Below, one piece after another: positions 1 through 12,500 of a DNA stretch of 64,000 bases (position 1 is its first letter; each line of letters opens with the position of its first letter). The stretch comes from Distichodus sexfasciatus (Eukaryota > Chordata > Actinopteri > Characiformes > Distichodontidae). Under the pieces are notes generated by a model that was given only the letters and a program-made list of their open reading frames with translations, did no database searches and was not told the origin of the DNA. The stretch spans positions 403,719 to 467,718 of the forward strand of contig JAVGVS010000291.1 in NCBI GenBank assembly GCA_032718565.1, in the 5' to 3' direction. A program made the position numbers and the translations under genes.

Positions 1-1114
1 AAAAAATGACACAATGGTGTTTCGTCCTTAACATGTCCACTGTAATGCAGTCATTTGTGTCCAGTCTTCAGCACCCAGAATTACCAGGCTTCGGACGCGG
101 CTGCACGTGGGCATGTCATGGGTTTAAACCACCTCTGAACATCCTGATAATGCTCATTTTTGGGAAAAAAAAAATGTATATCTCTCCATTTACTGAGAAC
201 AAAGACAAATGTAAATGACCAACAGATTAACTTACGATAAAGGGAAAAAATTAACTGTAACAATGTAAACGTCAGCGGTGTTATTAATAACAATATTCCT
301 AATCAGAACATAAGAACACATAATAAACCAACAAAAATTGCAACAACAAAGATAATGTTCAGCTCTGACAGTCCTACTCAAACCTCGCTAAGTCCAGGAA
401 AGTTATGCTGAGCGACTCTTTAGAGAGTTCGATGGAAGAGTCTATTATAAGCTCTGTAGAAGCAGCTCTACACGAAGCGATTCAAAAAAACGCAACCACA
501 GTTTTCGCAAAAAACATGCGTCCGTCTACAACAGGGTGAAAAAAATTACCCAAGAGGCTGCTGGGAGGCCATCGGCGCTTGTCGTCCTCTCCCGGCTAGA
601 GGAGAGGCGATGGAAGAGGCCCCCGGAGGAGGCCAAAGTTAAGCAACCGGACGAGCGATCGTCCCTCCGGCTGGAGGAGCCACACTTTTCCACTCTGGAG
701 TCGAAGGATTTAACGGAAAAGGCACAGGCATGAAGACCACACCTCTCCTGGACCACACGGAAGAAGCTTACAGGAGAAGCTCTCAAGCGGAACAACGAGA
801 ACCTCTTTGTGTACCCGAGGAGAACCGAAGCCGAAACCAACCAAAGTCGAAACCCTCGTTCCTGCATCTTTATCGCCGCTACTAACATCACTGTGAAGAC
901 TAAAAAAAAAATCACACCGCACCGACACCTTTTCCTTCCCTCTCTTTTCCTCCCCTCTTCCTTAATTCTTTGGATGTCGGGACATGGTTTTTTTGGCTCT
1001 CTTCTACCTCGCTGGTTCTCCTCTTCCCCTTTCCGAATTCCGCTCTCCATTTCCCTCCATCTTTCTGAAACCAAAAGAAGCCAGAGGTGTACAGGGTTTT
1101 GCTAGCCAAGGCCC
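1..1114 (-). other. adgrb1: adgrb1 3' UTR / downstream sequence
   Basis: The stop codon is at 1115, so the terminal exon continues here as 3' UTR. I see no AATAAA on the minus strand in this stretch. A weak AGTAAA variant (tttact on the plus strand near 188-193) could serve; otherwise polyadenylation is beyond the window. Open frames here (for example about 526-1074) lack family resemblance and are not supported. Confidence 0.5.
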
Positions 1115-1312
1115 TCACACCTCCGTCTGCAGGTCGATGATGTCCTGGCCCACCAGAGGGATGGTGGTCCCGGCCTTCTCCCACTCTACGGTGGGGAGCT
1201 CCAGGGGCGAGGCCTGCAGGGGCTCAAGGTCTTTTCGCACCCACGCTGGCGGCGAAGTCTGGGACCGGGGCATGCTCTCCCACGAGCGCTCTCCCGGGGC
1301 CTGCTGCTTGTC
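1115..1312 (-). CDS. adgrb1: adgrb1 exon 30: C-terminus with PDZ-binding motif
   Basis: Coding part 198 nt including TGA at 1117-1115, acceptor cctcaacag. It encodes the last 65 residues: DKQQAPGERSWESMP..., AWVRKDLEPLQASPLELPTV and IPLVGQDIIDLQTEV. The QTEV end is a class I PDZ ligand shared by BAI proteins, used for scaffolds such as MAGI and PSD-95. Confidence 0.96.
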   Translation of the reverse strand, partial: DKQQAPGERSWESMPRSQTSPPAWVRKDLEPLQASPLELPTVEWEKAGTTIPLVGQDIIDLQTEV

Positions 1313-4300
1313 CTGTTGAGGAAGAAAAGACGTGGACGTTAGACGTGAATTATTTATTCAGAGGTGAGAAAACAGTTCACACTTTTCCAGCCTGCCGTGA
1401 AGTTGGGGTGTAAGAATACATCAGTCTGACTACGTTAGCAACACTCTGTAAGGTGCCAATGTACACTATGTTAGTTGCTAACGTTCATTATGTTAGTTGC
1501 TAATGTACACGGTGTTAGTTGTTATGATTTTGGGAAACGCACCCCAGAGCGATTTCCATTTCTTAATTTCAGGGACATTTTCCCTGAGAGCAACTTGGGG
1601 TTAAAGGTCTTACTCAATGATGGAAGGGTTGGAGGTAGGATTCGAACCTACAACCTCATGGTCGAGAGGCGAGTATCTGAACCGCTAGACCACCATCACT
1701 CCACCCCAAAACAATGATCAGACATCATACATGTTGCGTTCCTCGCCTAGCAAGCGCAGAGATGTCATCTGGTTTCGTCCAAATGCTTATTTACCCAATC
1801 TCTTAGTGGTAATTGAAAATTTGAAAAAGTGGAAGTGGAAATAATGATTAAAGGGACACTCTGCCCCCAAACATGCAAATGGGGTACAATTTGTTTAGTT
1901 AGTTAGCAGCTTTCGATTCATCTTTGGATGGTGTGGCCATCTAAGTCAGCAAAAAGAAAATCTAACATGGATTCCACTTTTGGAATATTGCAAAGCAGAG
2001 GTGCTATTTTGCGTGCCTGTATTAAAGGAACATTTCTAAAAAGATACTCACGCTGTGGTTGGTTTTGTCACTTCCTGCAGAAGACACGCTCCACCTCACA
2101 GACTGCACAGACAAAAATAGATCAAAATGATTAGAAACGTCTCCGAAACTTCATTACACACACTGAAATGATGAGTTGAGGCCTTTCTCTAAATGTTTAT
2201 TTTATGCCTTCACATGTCTAACCTTTCTATTTTCTCTCTCTTACCATCATTTCCACTGCAGGAGCAATAGAAATGGATGAAACACAACAAAAATGGCAAT
2301 ACAGATGAGAGCGAGAGGCTGGACAGCTGAAACAAAAAAGAGACCATCCGAAACCCGGCTCCCAGTCTGACAGAACTGGGTCTTGGTGATAAACACGGTC
2401 TCTGATGCGAGTCGATCCTAAGAACTGTACTCTGTCAACGTCTTGTCATCTAATGGCATTTGTTACTATTCTAAGTGCTTTAACTGGATCTCGTCTGGCC
2501 GACTTTGTCTGGATTTTGGCGTCTCACCTTGCTGTCAGAAGCAGGTGACTCTCTGTCCTTCTCGGCATGATGCAACTTCCTGTTGAGGTCTTGGAACATG
2601 TTCTGGTGGCGCTTTCGTGTGTGCATGATCTTCTACATTAGAGGACAAAAACAGCAGAAATTAGACTCGTTTGACAATTCATGCAGTTAATAATGGAACA
2701 CAATGTTTTACATCTAATTAAAAAATGAACGGAGCATTAAAAACTGATTTTCTGCAAACTTGTGTTCCCAATGCGTCCGACGGGAACTTTTCAAAATAAA
2801 CGTAATGGCCTAATTATACGCTAATGCACGCATAAATAAGGCTGCTATGCAGACCAGTTAGAAAATATGTAATTACCTCAAAGTCTAGCTCAGCATAACG
2901 GGATTTCTGCCTCTGCGATGAAGAATCAGACGGGAAGAAGAGGAGAAAAGAAAGGAAAATGATTAGTCAGTTTTGAGTTGTTGTAAGTAAGGTTTCGCCA
3001 GTCTGAAATGGCCATGCTTTAAATATATAATAATAATCTTATTTATTATTTATATAGCACCTTCCATATATAAAATGCAGACCAAAGTGCACTGCATTAA
3101 GAGTAAAATCCAGCAAAAAGAAGCAAGCGGTTTAAGCAAGTGTTAAGATGAGAAAACATTCGACAGAAATAAGGTGAAGAAATTGGATTGGAAATTTTAA
3201 TATATTTTAACTAAATATTAAAAGCCATGGTGAAGAGACAAGACACTTTTTTATAAAACAGGGAAATGATTAAGCGTCCCTTAGTTGTTTACTATGACAT
3301 AATTTAGTGTATTCTTCAATAATTAATGATAAAATTATTCTTATTCCATTTAATACCTGAAAGTCGAGCAGAACAATAATAATTTCATTTTCACTCAGTA
3401 CGACCAGAAGAAGACTGCAAAGGATGCTCACCCCCTCGCTGACCTCCAGGGAGCTCATGGACAGGGTGGAAATGGTCTCGCTCTTGGACATCATGGAGTT
3501 CATGGAGTCGAAGGTGTCTCCCAGGCTGCTGGTGACGTGGCTCTCGCTGCTGATGTTGTGCAGGTTCTGGATGGGCGAGTCGCGCTCTGAGTACGAGACG
3601 CTGACGCGGTCGGCTGGTAGCGTCTTGACAGCATAGGCGGCCTGGGGCTCGGCGTAGCCACCTCCGCTTCCGACCCCGCCCATGTGCACCAGTCGGGCCT
3701 GGGGTAGCTGCTCCACGCCGATATTGTACATGCCGCCGGAGGCCGACGAAGCGTCGTCCTTTGGCTTGGAGCGCAGCGTTGACGTGGTGTTGGGCAAAAG
3801 CACGTAGCCGCTGCCGTCCGGCACGCCTCCCTCCACCTGGGTTCGTGCTAGGTCGGCGTCCAGCTGCTTGAAGATCTCGCTGTCGCACACGTACACCGGC
3901 TTGCCGCAGGAGGGGTCGACGCCGATGCCGCCGCGCACCTTGTCCCGGCGCAGGGTCAGCGTGTGGCTGGAGTAGTCGGGCATGGCCTGCTGCATGTGTG
4001 CCTTGGCGCTGGGGTTGGAGGGCAGTGTGTGGAAGTTGGGGCCCAGTGGGAGGGGCAGCTGGGGAGGGGGCATCTTCTCCTCTGAGGAACTCTTCATGCC
4101 GCCTTTGGAAGAGCGAGGGAAACATGCATGTCAGATGCTGCATGTCATCATGCAAACATCAAAAACCACGTTTCTAAAAGTGAATCTCACCTGGTCTGTT
4201 GGAGTCAGCATCCTTTTCGAAGTCACCCTGCGAGAGAGGGAGAGCAAAAGGAAATAGAAAGAGGACGGGAAAAAGGAGGCCAAGAATTAAAATCAACAGC

Positions 4301-7300
4301 CATTTGCGACTGCTGCAGGTCATCATGAAAAATGCATGAACTAGAATGCGCTTATGAAGTCGATGTGTGTGTGTGTGTGTGAGAGAAAGAGAGAGACTCA
4401 CCAAGCGCTGTGTGTGGCCGTTCTGTAGTGAGCTCCCAGAGTCCCCATTGCCATCATCCTTGCGATCGACAACGCGGCACTTCACGGCCTCCTGAACCTA
4501 TAACACACACACACACATTTGGAATATTTATATATATTTCCTGTGCAGCAGAGTTGGTTTGCTGATCAGTTGCATGCATATATTTTTGTACTGTAATTTG
4601 CACATGTTCATATTTAACTTTTGGCATATTGTGCAACTGCTCAAACGCTCATGTCCGTTTTTACCTCTCTGCGAAGGATGCAGTGCACCATGACGATAAT
4701 GAAGCCCTCGAGCGAGTCGAAGACGGCAAACAGGATCTGGAAGAGAGCCGAGCGGCGGTCGGTGATGGCCAGCACGGCCGACATCCACGTCAGGGCCAGC
4801 AGGGGGAGCACTACGCACGAACTCCACAGCGACGCCCTGCAGGAGACAGGAAGAACAGCAGCCGTATTAGCTGAAGATCTGGTTGCAGGTATTGTTTGTT
4901 AAAGATTTATACATTTTATTTCTTTAAGTTTTTAGAGTTAATTAAATAAAAAAAATATTTAATGCAAACACAAACAACTCTTACCCTGCTCTCTCCTTCA
5001 GCTTCACGTCTGTGATCCCGTCCTTGGACACCAGCTTATTAAAGACCAGAATGCCAATCACCATGTTCACCTGAGGAACACGTGCATGCAACACCGTTAG
5101 GACTAGAGACACTTGCAGTTAAAGCTGCACTTTATAATGGACACTAATAATGAAAATGATCATTTGTTTTGTCTAGGCAAATTATTTTCTGGAGTTAATA
5201 GAATAATTACTTTTTAATCAACACCAAATCCCCTATACTTTTGTTCAAATTTCAAATTTTTGAATATAAATTATTTAAAAACTGCATTTGTGAGAAAAAA
5301 TTGTCAGCCAATATATATTTATCAGATTCGTAAACCCTTCAACGATTTAAATCAACATCAGTCCAATAGATACTAATACATAATAATATGTGCAAATGTA
5401 GTGTGCAAATTTACTCACCAGCACAACAGCAGCTGCAGGTCCAACAAAAGAGTAGAGCAGTCCTCCTTCAAGAGACAGCCAGCAGCTATGGGAGGGGAAA
5501 AGAGTACATTTAGTAAAGGATAAAGAAGGAAGGGACTGAGGAAGAAGAGGTGTGTATGAAAGAGAGAGAGAGAGATGGAGAGAGAGGTAGAGGCGGTACT
5601 CACTAGTTGACTGTGCCGTATCCCTTCGCCTTGGTGAATCCCACAGAAACGGCCACCACCAAGGCGGGCAGCCCCCAGCCCAGGCACAGGAAACGCTTAC
5701 GGATGATGCGGTTGCGCAGTCGGCCCGTGACGGCCATGTAGGACTGCCACGCCTCGGTCAGAACCCAGCAGAAGGATGACAGGAAGAAGAAATGGAGGAA
5801 GGCAGCTACCAGTGTACACATGACCTGAAAGGGGGAAGAAAGCAGGAGAGAAGGACGAGTGAGTTTGTTGCTAGTGGCATGAAAACCATTTTTTATGCAA
5901 AAGAGAAGATGCTCTAAAGATTTGCGCGAGAATGATGTCGCACCTTGTTGCGGGCCTGGGTCTGACCAATCAGGATGAGAGCGTTGGAGCAGATGATAGA
6001 CAGACAGAAGTTGATGAGAATGACGGAGCGTTCTGAGCGGATGTACCTGAGAAAAGAGAAGAGGGGATTGACCATTTGGTCACTCAGCGTCTAATGGATG
6101 TGCTTAATTAATAGGAGCGTGTGAATTTATGTGTGTGTGTGTACTTACTTCCACACGGAGACGTAGATGATGATAAGCAGGAGCAGCGTGAGCGACGAGA
6201 CGCCGCATCCCACAATCATGGTGACCGACGGCAACAGGTTCTTATCCATGTTCTGGAGAGGAGACAAAAGGCACACCGTTTAGAGCTGTCGTTCACATAG
6301 ACATGAATGACTACACACTGAGATACACACACACACACGCTCGGGCACGCACACAGCGCCGTCCCTTGAGGCAGCCTGAATGGCAGAAGTAGGGCAGTGT
6401 AGAGGGAAGGAGAACTGAAGGTGAGAGAATGAGATTGTGTGTGGTGTGTTTGTTTCTGAGCTAGACTTATTTGGGGGACAAATTTTTGACTCTACACCTG
6501 CGGACTGAGGATTACAGGACGATTTTGGTTTTTGCTAATATATGTCTTAAAATAAATGTATTCAAATAGTTTTATGAATTTATTTAACTACAACAATCAT
6601 TACAGTCTATGGAAAGGCCCCAAAAGTATAGTGAAGTAGATGTGTGCATGTATTTAAGAGAGTGTGTGTGTGTGTGTGTGTCCAACAGAGGCCAGGTGGA
6701 CAATTTACACCTCTGCAGTGAAATGTTTTCTGTGGTGGATGCTAAATGCCTGCTGTGTGCCAGCGGGCATGCCACAACACACACACACACACCAGAAAAC
6801 TTTGACTATGAGGCACAGATTAACTGTATTAAATGTTCCAAGATCAGACAGAATCTGCCGCATAGTCTAAAACTACAGCTGATGAACGAAAGTCAGGCTA
6901 TTTCCTGAACAGTCGTCACTAGTTAATGTTACACAGTGAGGTACAGAGAGATGAATCCATCTAGTCTGACCCAAATAGAAGTGTTCCTGGCACTGCCCTT
7001 GAAAGATGGAATGTTTGTCGTCCAAAAAAGAGAAACGGGACAAGGAGGCCATGGAGAATAGTGTACGGGCTTCAATCCCCCATCGAACTGTCTCATTCCA
7101 GTAGCTCTAACGAAGTGAGCTGGCCGAGGGCGTTCACGAGACACACACACACACAAAAAAAAGGGAAAAAAAAAGCCTGGCTGGATGAAGCAGACCATAT
7201 CGAATAGGAGATAAAAAATATCTTGCACTGCAGCTCTGCTCTGCATCCCCCCCCCCATTTCTCCTCTCTGGTGATCTTACAGCTCACAGGCGAGAAATAT

Positions 7301-7393
7301 TGAAAATGTCTTTAGCACATATCACAGGCTCATTGAGGGGGGAGGTGTTGCTACCTCTCATATCAGCTCTGCGTTCATCATTAGATGGTGTGT

Positions 7394-7427
<34 letters not shown>

Positions 7428-9560
7428 TGGAAAGATAATGTGGGACATCTGCCTGCAAAGGAATTCTTGGTGCAGTACGAGGACATGGAGGGGCTACATT
7501 GTGTTTTCTGAGTTTCCATATAAACAAAGAAACTAGGAGAACACACACACACAACATGTACACAAAGTGGTACATAAATATATCTTAAGGCAGCTAAGCC
7601 ATAATCTGCCATAATTATAACTTGTAAGAGACTAGCATTATGGACACACACACTAATTAAAGCTATGTATCTGTATAATAAGCATATACTTTGCAGCTGT
7701 TGTTTTCCCCCTTTCTCTTTTTTCCCTTCTTCATCACACCGAGCTCGCGCTGCGGATGCGGTTGCTAAGGCAACTGGAGAGCAAAATGGTTTCAGAAGCA
7801 GCGACGCTCCAATCAAATAATAGAGAACCTAATCTGCACGAGTTTGCGCAAAAATAGGTGTGTTATTTGGGAAATGAAAACTCTATAAAACGAAAAGTAA
7901 AGGTATACACCGATATGGGATTATCCGTTTTACGAGATTAAAAAAAGAAAGAACAGGTGCAGGTAATGCGTTTTCCATTAATAGTTATTAAAATAAGATT
8001 ATTCTAGGCTTATTATAGTCTAATTAGAATCATTTTAGGCTCGTATAATAAATAATCGTTCAGTATAAGGCGCGTCGATCATTTTAATAATCGATCGATT
8101 ATTAATTACTAGCGCGCGCCACACGAACGCGCCAAAACGCAGATTGATAAATAAAAGTGCACATATAACGACCTGTCTCAACGACCAAAAAGAAAAGCAC
8201 ACATCGCAATCTTTTCTTCACCGACATCGTTTCTTTATCTCTCCATCCCGTTACCGGAGACTGCAGGTAAGAAGACAAAGAACGAAGACCGAAGCAGCGC
8301 GAGCCGTTTAGAGACGGAAAATAAACACACTCACCGCAAAGAACGCACACACACACACACACACAAATATTAAAAACACACACAAACACAAAAACGGTCA
8401 GAACACCAACGGTTTGCCACTTACCGAGTCGGGGTTCGGTCGCGCTAAGATGGCGAAGCTGGACAAACCGTCACACACGCATTTGGTTCTGCCCGAGTCG
8501 AGCGCGAGCGCCCTGCAGCCACGCGCAGACCACGAGCCCAGCAGCGACGCGCTGCACGAGGACAGAGCAGAGAACAGCACGTTACACACACACTCACACA
8601 CACACTCACACACACACACTCTCTCTCACACACACACACACACACAACACACTCCTATCCTTGCGAGGTCTTTTCACTCACTACCATAATTACGCAAATA
8701 CAGACACTCACAGTTTGTTTAAATAAAAGTTGGGACTTTTCTCACATACAGAAAAATGTCCTCACAAAGTCACAAAAATTTGATAAAAGTCTTTATGGAC
8801 AGTCTAAATGCCTTGATTTTTTATATCCCTGGTTACCGCCTACATCCACTAAATGACTAAAACTACAGCTAAACCCTAATCCAAACCTTAACGGTAGCGC
8901 TTACATTGGTAAGCAAGATCAAAGAAAATTGTAAAAAAAAAAAAAAAAAAAAGCTGTGTTTTTTCTAGACAAAACCATGTAGTGGCGCTCATATACAAAA
9001 ATGTCCTCACAAAGTCACAAAACTCTAATAAAAGTCTTTATGGACAGTCGAAATGCCCTAAATTGCTATTTCAAAGCTTGTTTCCCCCCCACCACCTACA
9101 GTACATCCCCCTAAGTGACTGGATGTAAATACAACTACAGCTAAATCCTAACCTTGGCATTCATATTAGTAACCAAGATCAAATAAAAAAATCAAATAAA
9201 AGCTAGACTTTTTCTACACAGAACCATGGAGCAGCTCTCATATACAAAAATGCTCTTACAAAGTCGCAGAAAACTGAAAAAAGTCTTTATGGACAGTCTA
9301 AATGTCCTAATTTTTTTCTAGTTAAACGTTTTCCCACGCTACCTCCTAAACCGCCTAAATGACTAGATGTAAATACATTTACAGCCTAATCTTAACCCGA
9401 ACAGTAGGATTTACTTTAGTAAGCAAAAGCAACAGCAATTTTCCAAATCAAAGCTAGAATTTTTCTAGACAAAAACATGTTTTCCTGAAGAAGAGCAAAT
9501 CTGACAAATCAGGGTTTCTATCTTTAGAGAACTATCAGATTCTCACAAATACCCAAAAAC

Positions 9561-9597
<37 letters not shown>

Positions 9598-12500
9598 CCT
9601 CGAATTAACCTTTCCACAGCCCTTGGGACCTTTCCCTGCATGCGTTCAACATGTAGGTTAAGCTCAAAGTGTGTCAGTGCCATAGACTGGATGAAATGAG
9701 GATGAGTTAAAGCAGGGAAGATGCTCCTGAATATGCTGAATACATATTGATTTTTGTCATCTTTGATATTCCTTTAAAGCAGTCCAGATCTGCCTCTCAT
9801 ACACTTTCACATTTTAGGAATCTGACTGTGGGATCTATAATGCTATAATGAGGCAGATAAACATCTTTATGTTTTTCCATCACAAGATGTGTTTTTTAAA
9901 ACCTTCAGGCCAGTTTTGATGGGCACTGAACTGTTGACCATTATCAAGCCAATCATAACAAGAAAAGGAAATGCTTAAAATCTGTCTTTTTAGGTGTCTC
10001 CATAGCTGTGACGATATCTAACATCTTACCTGCTAAAATATTATTTATTGCATGAATACATTGTGACGTCATGGGTTAATGGCAACCAGAATGAAGACTT
10101 ATTGAATATGCGTAAGTCATTTAGTACCTTAATCATACAGAATACGAATTTATTATTAGCAGGCAAAATGACCTATTTCTCTCTCTTTTCTCGCTCTCAG
10201 AGAGGTGGTGTTGTTGCCATGGTGCCATTGGCAGTGGAGATGGGGCGGGGGGTTTGGTGTTGGACGTCAGGTCACATGACCTGGGCTGGAGACAGAAGGG
10301 CAAGGATGGACGGATGTCGGGTGGCGTCCTGCATCTCATCTCAGACAGTGTGTGTGCGTTCACTGATCTCTGGTCAGCCTCAGGCGAATAATTACGTTTC
10401 TCTAGCTACAATAATCAAATCTGGTGTGTGTCCTTTGGAGAACGAAAGGGTTTCAGTGTTTATCTCAGCTCAGAGTACAAGTGTGTGAAACTGTCTAAAT
10501 GCAAATGGACCACCTGTGTATGTGTGTGTTGCTTTGCAACAATGTTCCCTGGTGCACTAACATCTCAGTTGTGTTCTATCATAGAAGGCACTGTATCTCA
10601 TTTTACATGTTTTTTAGCTTCCCTGTTGAGTCTCTCTCTTTCTACAGAATTCTGTTCACGCCATTCATCTGACGAAAAATGAACGAAAGTTCCGCAGTGG
10701 AGACACATGGCACCGGGGGCAGCAGCGTGCGAAAGTTCTTTTGCTGTGAACGCATGAGGGCCAACTGTCCTGCTAACTGAGGCCAAATCACATACACTCA
10801 TTAACTCACACACTCATAAACATTTGTGCTCCTTCACCCACAATCACACGTAGACATCACAGAATCCTCACTCACCTTTCACTTTCATCCCAAGCAATGC
10901 ATGTCTCATTGATGGTGCCCTGGAGACAGAAAGGGAGGGGGAGGAGAGAGAAAGATTAGTGAGATTTGTTCTAGAGTTCTAGAACATTCAGTGAAGAACC
11001 CTGAGGTCCAAAACGGATAAAGGTTGGCTGGAAACTCACATTGTAAACATGAGGGAACTCAATCTCTACTGGAGCAGACAGAAAACCGGGGTTGGGCTTC
11101 ACCGTCACCGTGACAACCTTAGAATTCAGCAAGGTGCTGTTGCTATGAGAGAAAGAGAGAAATTATGAATTTGAGATAATATTTGGTATGTGTATAATAC
11201 GTATATACATGAACAGTGCAGCCTTTTCACTAAGTACTGCAAAGGACAAAGCAGAGGCAGTGTGATGGACTCTGCAAGGACGTAGCGTGTGTGTGTGTGT
11301 TTACCTCTGTAGAGAGAGGATAGGACCCAGATTTCTGTACAGAACAATGCCAGTCACAAAGCCTGTGGTCTCTTCAGCATCTGGAGACAAATAGTACAAA
11401 TGAACAGATTTGCAATCAGAAATTATATTGCATGTACAGGAAAAAGTATATGTGTATGTGTGTGTGTGTGTGTGCCTACCTGGCACATCCAGGCTGAGGG
11501 CACTGCGGGACACAACGATTTTCTCCTCAGAATTGCGGACCCACTCCATCATGCCTCTCCATCCCTTCATTGGGAAGGTCACATCAGAACTGAGAGTTTT
11601 GGGCCTCTTCTGAATACTCAGCTCTGAAGGCGATATAAAAAAGCGAAGGTCAAACCAACCAACCAAACCCAGCTACAAATATTTCCTGGAACCCCAAAAA
11701 TCTTGCCAACTCACCGAGGTTCTCAGTGACTTCATAAATGTCTTGGAAGTCTCTCATCTGCTTGCCAATCATGTCAATGAAGTCTTCGATCAAGCTGAAG
11801 AACTCCTTAATGTTGGCTCCCATCTGTGCGTGTGAGAGAGATAACATGGGCATATGTGAATCATAATTATAATTACGATTACTAAACTCAACACGGATCA
11901 CACAACGTTCCCAATGCAACCACACACCCCCAGATCACACCAGCTACACACCCCCAGATGCTAAAATCAACACCACCAGTTGGAGAAACGATCACTTCCT
12001 GGGTTCCATAAATGGTGCGACTTTTGATTCACTCGTACATGTCGCCTGTGTGTGTCTATGTGTGTGAGGGATCTCGTACGTCTCTCTGACGCAGGCTTGC
12101 ACGCGTTTGTGTAGGCGCGAGGTGTTAGCAGCCGTGCCCTTCGATTCTCCGTCTATAAAACCTCCGTTCGTTCTTGGGCTGCCATGACAACACACAGATT
12201 GCTGTGTAGGCAGAGTGACTCTCACTTACTATCTGTGTGGCTTTTCTTTCCCTTTTAGAAAAAAAAGATCCCTTCTTCATGTGTACTGCGTTAATTGTAC
12301 TGACGTTTTAAATATCTGCCAAAAATGCAACTGCCCCCGTAAGCCGATCCCACGTTTACTATGGTTCTTTTCCTCCTACAGTCGACTGATTTACCTTCTT
12401 TGCCCACAAAGGCCTGGAGACACAACAGTTCTGATTCAGACTCGGTTTATTTAACATATCTTTTCCTGTTTCAAGAGCTGGGAAAATGGTTTGACTAATA

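Larger units (their letters stand above)
1313..2527. other. Intron between exons 29 and 30, with repeats
   Basis: Contains a degenerate copy of the GGGTG-TIR miniature element (1405-1545) directly followed by an inverted SINE copy (about 1530-1712). The remainder (1715-2527) is AT-rich sequence without a recognisable gene. Confidence 0.7.

Noticed and set aside
526..1074. 182-codon minus-strand frame downstream of the adgrb1 stop
   Set aside because: Located in the 3' UTR, no domain or homology recognised, and it overlaps frames on the other strand of similar length.
3391..4155. 254-codon minus-strand frame overlapping the large tail exon
   Set aside because: It is the +1 shadow of adgrb1 exon 27, Arg/Ala/Gly-rich through GC bias; the other frame matches the BAI1 tail.
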